A stretch of DNA of 22,375 bases from a virus. The stretch covers positions 1 through 22,375 of the IMG/VR virus record IMGVR_UViG_3300007734_000481. The stretch is one strand, 5' to 3'. Each line of letters begins with the position of its first letter. Within the stretch, counting starts at the first letter, position 1. Both the position numbers and the translations under genes were made by a program. This document shows positions 18,035 through 22,375 of this stretch, piece after piece. The notes under the pieces are model-generated. The model was given only the letters and a program-made list of their open reading frames with translations. It was not told the origin of the DNA and did no database searches.

Positions 18035-19590
18035 GATAGTTTCCCATCTTTGTACTGAATCTCAATGCGCTGGATCGAAAGAGGAGATCCGTTGATGTCT
18101 GACTCATAGCCAGTCTGAACGATCTTTCCACTACCAGTTGCTGGAACAGAAAGTGTCTGGATCAATACGCCTTCTGAATAGTATGCAACCGGCGAACCGT
18201 TTGCTCCGTATTCAGCAATACCATACTCAGAAATGCCTTGAGTTGGAATTTGAGCATTAGCAGACTGATAGTTTGTAATCAGATCAAAGCCCCACTTCAT
18301 GGTCACAAATTGGTTCGTGCCACCAATGACAGTAGTCTTGAGCCTCTTCAGAATAGAAGTAACATTTGCATTGCCAAGGTCTGAGTGATTGGTGTAGTAC
18401 AACATCCTGTACGATGAGCCATCATCTTGATAGCCTGTGTACTTGCCGATATAGCCTGTCTTGCCAATCAGCACATCACCATTTCTGCGGGACAACAGCG
18501 CAGTCGGCTCAATAGAGTCCCAAACTGTCACCCTAAAAGAACCATCTTGAAGCTGGCCCCGTGTATCAAAGCAATACACCTCGTCCACGGACGGCAGCGT
18601 GAGCAAATAAAACGCCTCTTTTTCAGAGTAGACAGACTTGATGTTTGCGAAAGTCTCGCCAGCCACAATGTCCATTAGGTCATTCCTGACATTCTTGGAC
18701 AAGTCACCAAGAGGCGCAGACTTCTCAATAATCGTTCTGGCAAAAGACCGCAATCCAGAGTTGCTTAAAAACAACACATCCTTGCCGGTGGTCTGGATCG
18801 AATCCCTGGCAATGCACCCAATTCCACCAACCGTGTCACTTAAAGACATAGTTGCCGGGGTAGTAGCATCCTGATAGACAAGGATCTGACGCTTGCCAAA
18901 GATAATCAGGAAGCCATTGTGTGCAGCAAGCCCAGTGATCTCGTCAGGCCCATTTGGCCATATACGATCCACGTTCAACGATCCTGCTGTACCAGTAGAC
19001 CAAACATGGCCTGCCAGAAGGTCTGAGAAGTAGACCGTGTTCTTGACAGTAGATGTATTGGCTACCCAGAGGCGACCAAACGCCGAGATAGCAATATTAG
19101 CATTTGGAACCGTTGCCACATATCCAGTCTTTTCGCTGACCCGACGATAAGTAGTCGTACTAACTGCCGGATCGTAAATCAACGGATCATGGCCCGTCTG
19201 GAAGAAGTAAGTAATACCGTTCAGAGAGGCGCAAGACCAGTTGTTTGCCGAGATAGTAGGGGCACTACCACCACCGCCGTAAGTAAGCTCTACAACAGCA
19301 TTAGAGCCATCTAACTTGAACAACTTATTGTTGCCAGCAAATAACACCGTGAGTGTGCCATCAGACTGCACCAACTCATGGATTACGCCAACAGGATTGG
19401 CTCCAAGATTGCCAGACGAGGAGTTAACCCTAGTCCAACCTTTGCGAGATCCAATTCGCCCGTACTGGTCGATAACAGCATTTGTTGCAACCAAAGCAAA
19501 GCCAGCCGCCAGATCAAGAGGCGAGTCCTGAGTGTTCAACCCATAAAAGCCTGGGGCTGAAACACTGGCAATTTGAAGGACTTCACTCAT
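18031..19590 (-). CDS. Tail stabilization / nozzle protein (P22 gp10-like or T7 gp12-like)
   Basis: A 519-aa protein. The N-terminus GLNTQDSPLDLAAGFALVAT NA with YGRIGSRKGWTRVN (residues 18-55) and strand repeats such as VLFAGNNKLFKLDG and ITGLAAHNGFLIIFGKRQIL resemble the beta-propeller stabilization proteins that build the lower tail tube of podoviruses. No transmembrane or enzymatic motif. It lies between the adaptor gene (4-bp overlap) and the fibre gene, the conserved tail order. It probably forms the hexameric nozzle onto which fibres attach. Confidence 0.82.
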   Translation of the reverse strand: MSEVLQIASVSAPGFYGLNTQDSPLDLAAGFALVATNAVIDQYGRIGSRKGWTRVNSSSGNLGANPVGVIHELVQSDGTLTVLFAGNNKLFKLDGSNAVVELTYGGGGSAPTISANNWSCASLNGITYFFQTGHDPLIYDPAVSTTTYRRVSEKTGYVATVPNANIAISAFGRLWVANTSTVKNTVYFSDLLAGHVWSTGTAGSLNVDRIWPNGPDEITGLAAHNGFLIIFGKRQILVYQDATTPATMSLSDTVGGIGCIARDSIQTTGKDVLFLSNSGLRSFARTIIEKSAPLGDLSKNVRNDLMDIVAGETFANIKSVYSEKEAFYLLTLPSVDEVYCFDTRGQLQDGSFRVTVWDSIEPTALLSRRNGDVLIGKTGYIGKYTGYQDDGSSYRMLYYTNHSDLGNANVTSILKRLKTTVIGGTNQFVTMKWGFDLITNYQSANAQIPTQGISEYGIAEYGANGSPVAYYSEGVLIQTLSVPATGSGKIVQTGYESDINGSPLSIQRIEIQYKDGKLS

Positions 19591-20234
19591 ACAGCAACAA
19601 ATTCCTGATTCTCAGGGTAACGAGTGCCCTCAAGAGCAATGTAATCTGATAGCATGGCTCTATAAAGCTGGTACGCCTCAGATGAAGCTAAACCACCGTC
19701 TTCCCCGCGCTCCACCAGAGCACGAGCGTAGGCATTCTGTACAACCAAGACATCAGGCACAAGCACAGAAGTGCTATTAGACGACAACGTGGCTTGAGGT
19801 ACAGTCAAGGAAAACTGAATTGTGTACACATTGTCAGGACGACCCCACAGAACAACCTTTGTATCTCCGCTGCCATCTACACCATCAAAAGCATAAGCCT
19901 CTGGGATGCCAGAAACCGGAGTGCTGAAATTCTGAAGACGATTCATCTCCACAAACGAGATGTTCCGCAGTCCAACATTGGCAGTCGTATTGATTGCGTC
20001 CATGACTTGGAACTTCTGCCCAGCACCAGTCATAGAGTAGATATAAGTACCCGCTACCGTGTTGAAGGTCAGCGTAGTACCCAAGACATTCCACGCATAA
20101 GCATCCTCGATCTGACGCTTGGCATCGTTGACAAACTTGCCAATCAGCGTAGAGTAGTTCGTTTCCGTTACGGTTGAAACCTGCGTTTCCCGTAAGCGAA
20201 TCAAGACATCATTGACAAGTTCAAGATAGGTCAT
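19587..20234 (-). CDS. Tail adaptor (head-to-tail connector, gp4/gp11-type)
   Basis: A 215-aa protein. MTYLELVNDVLIRLRETQVS (residues 1-20) followed by LIGKFVNDAKRQIEDAYAWN is the start pattern of phage adaptor proteins (L..VN..L..L.E, then V..A...IE..Y.W), the ring under the portal. The middle is beta-rich (TTLTFNTVAGTYIYSM), and the C-terminus has VQNAYARALVERGEDGG and YRAMLSDYIALEG. It should seal the portal and bind the nozzle protein. Overlaps both neighbours by 4 bp. Confidence 0.85.
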   Translation of the reverse strand: MTYLELVNDVLIRLRETQVSTVTETNYSTLIGKFVNDAKRQIEDAYAWNVLGTTLTFNTVAGTYIYSMTGAGQKFQVMDAINTTANVGLRNISFVEMNRLQNFSTPVSGIPEAYAFDGVDGSGDTKVVLWGRPDNVYTIQFSLTVPQATLSSNSTSVLVPDVLVVQNAYARALVERGEDGGLASSEAYQLYRAMLSDYIALEGTRYPENQEFVAV

Positions 20235-20569
20235 TGCCGTGTCAATCCTATTTGTTCAAAGGTTGCGATAACAGAAATAGTCGAGCCAGATTCTGATAAC
20301 GCAGTGATGTAGTCACCTTCTTCTAAAACAATGTATTGATTAACATCAATCTCTGCAAGCGTTGATTTAGCAGTTAGTGTGTATTCAGTCGTGATTGGTA
20401 TGGTAGTCGCTGCACTTGCATCGTACCAACTAAAACTTATGTGCTTGTTTGCACCAGCATTGTTCGATGCGTGAAGAAGGACACACCTAGCGTAATAGCC
20501 GGTCGGCACTGTGTACAGCGTTGTAGTTGTAGCGGCAGTTAAACTTACGCCAACTGAGACTGGCCTCAC
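20231..20569 (-). CDS. Beta-rich virion structural protein
   Basis: A 112-aa protein. It is almost all beta strands with Thr/Ser/Val enrichment (AATTTTLYTVPTGYYARCVL, YIVLEEGDYITALSESG, TISVIATFE), the pattern of small jelly-roll or Ig-like phage decoration and joining proteins. Its position between the basic small proteins and the tail adaptor fits a head completion or fibre-base role. No catalytic residues. Overlaps the adaptor gene and the upstream gene by 4 bp each. Confidence 0.65.
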   Translation of the reverse strand: MRPVSVGVSLTAATTTTLYTVPTGYYARCVLLHASNNAGANKHISFSWYDASAATTIPITTEYTLTAKSTLAEIDVNQYIVLEEGDYITALSESGSTISVIATFEQIGLTRQ

Positions 20570-20859
20570 TTCTTGTTCCTCGCTGATATAGCCTTGGCTT
20601 TAGCTCTTGCATCTGCTTTGGACGATGCGCCCCAGGCTCGGAGGGACAACAGAAGGCGAGTGGGTTCGCCATCTTTGTATTCAGGCCCGGGCATATTGCC
20701 CATACGCGCTAGAAAGGAGGCCCGTCTAGGGTTGTCGCCTGATTTAACGGGAGCTTTGAGATTCCCGCCAGTTGCTTGATTATAAGACTCTCTACCCTTG
20801 GCATTCAAGCCGCCTTTAGGGTTTTGACCGGCTTTTCGTTGCCAAACGGGAGTTTTCAT
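20566..20859 (-). CDS. Basic conserved phage protein (GGLNAKGR...LRAWG type; DUF6321-like)
   Basis: A 97-aa, strongly basic protein. WQRKAGQNPKGGLNAKGRES (residues 6-25), GGNLKAPVKSGDNPRRASFL ARMGNMPGP and TRLLLSLRAWG match a conserved pattern found in many aquatic phages and viruses; I recall it as DUF6321, from memory. The Lys-Gly-rich N-terminus and KSGDNPRR motif suggest nucleic-acid contact. It is one of a chain of basic microproteins between the capsid and tail genes and may be packaged with DNA. No enzymatic motif is visible. Confidence 0.7.
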   Translation of the reverse strand: MKTPVWQRKAGQNPKGGLNAKGRESYNQATGGNLKAPVKSGDNPRRASFLARMGNMPGPEYKDGEPTRLLLSLRAWGASSKADARAKAKAISARNKK

Positions 20860-20866
20860 GCTTACC

Positions 20867-21097
20867 TCAACGATATTTGGCTGTTTTTTGAGCGATTGCA
20901 GCCGGTTGCTTTACGAATTGTTTCCCTTTACGATTCCCAGCCGCCTTAGAACGGTTTGTAGCCGCCTTTTCTGCCGGGGTGAGAGCCTCCCAAGCAGACT
21001 CTGGTAAATACCGTTTACGACCCTTTGAAGGCTTCCCATCAGATGTCCTCCACTTCTGAGCGGTCCAGTCTTTCAGGGATTGCTGAGAGGCCTTCAT
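20867..21097 (-). CDS. Basic conserved protein (DUF5872-like)
   Basis: A 76-aa basic protein. SLKDWTAQKWRTSDGKPSKG (residues 7-26), RKRYLPESAWEALTPAEKAA and KGKQFVKQP, then KTAKYR at the end, match the pattern I recall as DUF5872, found in phages and giant viruses. Probably nucleic-acid or virion associated. ATG 21097 overlaps the upstream gene's stop (ATGA). Confidence 0.72.
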   Translation of the reverse strand: MKASQQSLKDWTAQKWRTSDGKPSKGRKRYLPESAWEALTPAEKAATNRSKAAGNRKGKQFVKQPAAIAQKTAKYR

Positions 21098-21243
21098 TTC
21101 TTGACCTTTTTAGGCGGCGTATGGGTTAAAACTTTGCTCTGAGCCGTGTGTTTGGCTCCTGTCATCAGTACACTGCCAGATTTGTGCGTTGGGCCGGTGT
21201 AAACCTTCCCGTTTGGCAGGTAATGCGTTGCATTTTTGCTCAT
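21094..21243 (-). CDS. 49-aa basic microprotein
   Basis: Translated from ATG 21243 to TGA 21094. It starts MSKNATHYLPNGKVYTGPTH and ends LTHTPPKKVKK. Small, Thr/Lys/His-rich, with a Lys-rich tail. ATGA overlaps on both sides show it is part of a coupled chain. The overlapping longer minus frame 21110-21352 is a shadow. No function recognised; possibly a minor head protein. Confidence 0.7.
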   Translation of the reverse strand: MSKNATHYLPNGKVYTGPTHKSGSVLMTGAKHTAQSKVLTHTPPKKVKK

Positions 21244-21416
21244 GACTTATACCCCCCACCAGCCTTTTTGTATTCCATAGCCAACAGTTGGGCTTTCCTG
21301 GCTGACCATTCGCCAGGATCGCCACCCTTAGAGCCAGCCTTGATCTTCTCAAACAGCCGTTTCCGCATGGTTGGCTTGGTGTAGTTGCCAGCAGCGTTGA
21401 CGGTAGACTTTTTCAC
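21240..21416 (-). CDS. 58-aa basic microprotein
   Basis: GTG start at 21416 inside the upstream stop (GTGA), ending at TGA 21240. It contains KKSTVNAAGNYTKPTMRKRL, FEKIKAGSKGG and WSARKAQLLAMEYKKAGGGY. This pattern (KSTVN..GNYTKP..RK.LF..IKAG.KGG.PG.WSARKAQ) is one I recall as recurrent in aquatic phages. Highly basic with a helical C-terminus, so DNA binding in the head is plausible but not shown. Confidence 0.75.
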   Translation of the reverse strand: MKKSTVNAAGNYTKPTMRKRLFEKIKAGSKGGDPGEWSARKAQLLAMEYKKAGGGYKS

Positions 21417-21571
21417 TTCTTCTTCCGAGCTTTCCCGGCCTCAGATAGAGCAATAGCCACCGCTTGTTTAGAACTCTTTACAACGGGGCCACCTTTGCCA
21501 GAGTGCAAAGTGCCAGCCTTGTACTCGCGCATGACCTTGCTGATTTTCTTCTCAGCCTTGGTCTTTTTCAT
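21413..21571 (-). CDS. 52-aa basic protein (DUF6496-like)
   Basis: ATG 21571 to TGA 21413. ISKVMREYKAGTLHSGKGGP (residues 10-29) followed by VVKSSKQAVAIALSEAGKAR matches the DUF6496 pattern (K.M.E.K.G.L.SG..G..V..R.QA.AIALSEA). It is Lys-rich at both ends. ATGA/GTGA overlaps link it to both neighbours. The family is widespread and uncharacterised. Confidence 0.78.
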   Translation of the reverse strand: MKKTKAEKKISKVMREYKAGTLHSGKGGPVVKSSKQAVAIALSEAGKARKKK

Positions 21572-21717
21572 TTCTTGCCCCGAGTCATCTTGTTGGTCAT
21601 TGCGCGTTGACCGCGCTTGGGCAGCGGTTTGGGTTTACCAACAGCAACCATAATGGCTACGGGCATACCCATCTTTTTCCCAGGCTTTTTGTCCATCTTG
21701 GGAGCTTTACCGTACAT
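21568..21717 (-). CDS. 49-aa basic Met/Lys-rich microprotein
   Basis: ATG 21717 with AAAGGAG 7 nt upstream, ending at TGA 21568. It starts MYGKAPKMDKKPGKKMGMPV and ends RAMTNKMTRGKK; almost no acidic residue. It opens the chain of five coupled basic microproteins. Probably unstructured alone and nucleic-acid binding; family not recognised. Confidence 0.65.
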   Translation of the reverse strand: MYGKAPKMDKKPGKKMGMPVAIMVAVGKPKPLPKRGQRAMTNKMTRGKK

Positions 21718-21719
21718 GT

Positions 21720-21914
21720 TCAATCTCCTTTGGGTTTAGGTGGCCGTCCAGGCTTTTTGACCGGTGCGGTCATAGGAAGTGGACGCTCTTCTTCCTCTTT
21801 TGGCTCCGGCTCATCAATACGAATGTAACCAGCGTGGCCCTTCATGGACTCAATGTCATGAGTGTAAGTGAACGTTACCGTATTACCACTTACCAAACAA
21901 CGATAGGTAGCCAT
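21720..21914 (-). CDS. Small virion-associated-like protein with charged Pro tail
   Basis: A 64-aa protein; GGAG lies 6 nt before ATG 21914. Residues 1-33 form a short strand-rich domain (YRCLVSGNTVTFTYTHDIES, GHAGYIRID) and residues 34-64 an acidic then basic Pro tail (EPEPKEEEERPLP, KKPGRPPKPKG). The KKPGRPPKP end is AT-hook-like (GRP core), hinting at DNA minor-groove binding. It lies between a terminator and the basic microprotein chain. Confidence 0.65.
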   Translation of the reverse strand: MATYRCLVSGNTVTFTYTHDIESMKGHAGYIRIDEPEPKEEEERPLPMTAPVKKPGRPPKPKGD

Positions 21915-21924
21915 TTAAATCTCC

Positions 21925-21950
21925 AAAAAAACAGGGGGCTTGTGGCCCCC
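21925..21950 (-). terminator. Intrinsic terminator after the decoration-like gene (minus strand)
   Basis: GGGGGC (21934-21939), loop TTGTG and GCCCCC (21945-21950) form a 6-bp GC stem; read on the minus strand it is followed by TGTTTTTTT. The U-tract abuts the ribosome binding site of the next gene, so some read-through must supply the downstream genes unless another promoter exists. Confidence 0.85.
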
Positions 21951-21956
21951 CGTCCT

Positions 21957-22280
21957 TTACACAGCGCGCCCGATAATGAGCGTAACAGTGGTTGATGCCA
22001 GATTTACAGATCCAGCAGTCGGGTTGTAGGTAACGATAGTCACCGTGTTGGCAGCAGAGACATAAGCCCGTTTGACCAGACCAGCCTCGCTGACACCATG
22101 CGAAAAACCGATAACTACATCACCCAGCGCAACGCCAGGAACCGTCACCGTATCGGTGTCAGTTGCCCCAGCGCCAACAGCGCCAGCATCAAGAGTGCAA
22201 GAAACTTCCCAAGTATCCGAGAACAAGCCCCGGAATTGGTCATTCCCTCGACGGGATACAACAGCGGTTGCAGCAGCCAT
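21957..22280 (-). CDS. Capsid-adjacent decoration-like structural protein
   Basis: A 107-aa protein with GGAG 6-7 nt before ATG 22280. Rich in Ala/Thr/Val/Gly and all-beta in appearance (DTDTVTVPGVALGDVVIGFS, VSAANTVTIVTYNPTAGSV, STTVTLIIGRAV). Placed directly after the capsid gene and bounded by two strong terminators, it would be made at high level, as expected for a head decoration or head-fibre protein. No named family recognised. Confidence 0.65.
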   Translation of the reverse strand: MAAATAVVSRRGNDQFRGLFSDTWEVSCTLDAGAVGAGATDTDTVTVPGVALGDVVIGFSHGVSEAGLVKRAYVSAANTVTIVTYNPTAGSVNLASTTVTLIIGRAV

Positions 22281-22295
22281 TTCAATCTCCTATAG

Positions 22296-22323
22296 AAAAA
22301 GATCCCTCCCCCGAAGGGGAGGG
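22296..22323 (-). terminator. Strong intrinsic terminator after the capsid gene (minus strand)
   Basis: CCCTCCCC (22304-22311), CGAA and GGGGAGGG (22316-22323) form an 8-bp stem with a UUCG tetraloop on the minus-strand RNA, followed by ATCTTTTTC. This is among the most stable terminator designs and sits right after the stop of the partial gene at the edge. Confidence 0.9.
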
Positions 22324-22333
22324 GACAACTGCA

Positions 22334-22375
22334 TTAGGCCGGAACTGCCAGAGCAAACGCAGCAGAAGCGTCAGC
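22334..22375 (-). CDS. C-terminal end of a gene, probably the major capsid protein (partial)
   Basis: Only the last 13 codons and TAA (22336-22334) are in the window; they read ADASAAFALAVPA. Identity as major capsid is inferred from the strong terminator behind it and the decoration-like gene downstream, not from sequence. Confidence 0.45.
   Translation of the reverse strand, partial: ADASAAFALAVPA

Noticed and set aside
21110-21352. 80-aa minus frame
   Set aside because: It overlaps the coupled basic microprotein genes in another frame and reads as a shadow.

Overview
The window is 22.4 kb of a tailed double-stranded DNA phage genome, or a prophage of one. It is most likely a short-tailed (podovirus-like) phage of a Gram-negative bacterium. 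The structural genes are a stabilization/nozzle-like protein, a tail adaptor, a collar-type tail fibre and three internal virion (ejection) proteins. A lysozyme and a three-TM holin follow. I see no terminase, portal, polymerase, integrase or CI repressor, so only part of the genome is present: the major capsid gene runs off the right edge and an operator array runs off the left edge. The small-gene repertoire resembles uncultured freshwater phages of Burkholderiales-type hosts, but that host guess is weak.

Layout: (1) 1-550 is a non-coding control region with 15-bp palindromic boxes, two arrays of them, and TGTTG/CAACA dyads. (2) 551-784 (minus) is a small gene that contains a perfect consensus parS site. 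(3) 919-2788 (plus) is an early operon with an ArdC-like antirestriction protein and several small proteins, ending at a terminator. (4) 4919-2846 (minus) holds a 52-aa Cro-like repressor, a structured RNA with its own promoter, a leader that may form a pseudoknot next to DnaA boxes, a zinc ribbon, a replication-organizer-like protein, two overlapping small genes, RusA and a small protein. (5) 5045-9442 (plus) is the recombination operon: ERF annealase, YqaJ exonuclease, an SSB-like protein, then many small accessory genes, an exported Cys-rich microprotein and a 300-bp pentanucleotide array. (6) 22375-9408 (minus) is the late region: capsid end, decoration-like proteins, a chain of tiny basic proteins, tail and ejection proteins, holin, lysozyme, a zincin and a metallophosphatase.

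Control logic: the two plus-strand early operons start from promoters with the same geometry. Each has an AGGG..CCCT box over the -35 position, a GTWTAG-N4-CTATAC dyad over the -10, and a leader hairpin plus U-tract ending at the ribosome binding site. One regulator, plausibly the Cro-like protein for one of the sites, could therefore set both operons together. The ArdC operon would protect incoming DNA while ERF/YqaJ/SSB and RusA process replicating DNA.

The most unusual items are the structured RNA at 4567-4730, the paired promoter/attenuator design, the phased GGCNN array at 7278-7593, the parS site without visible parA/parB, and the Cys-rich exported microprotein. All functions are inferred from sequence reading alone; no database search was run.
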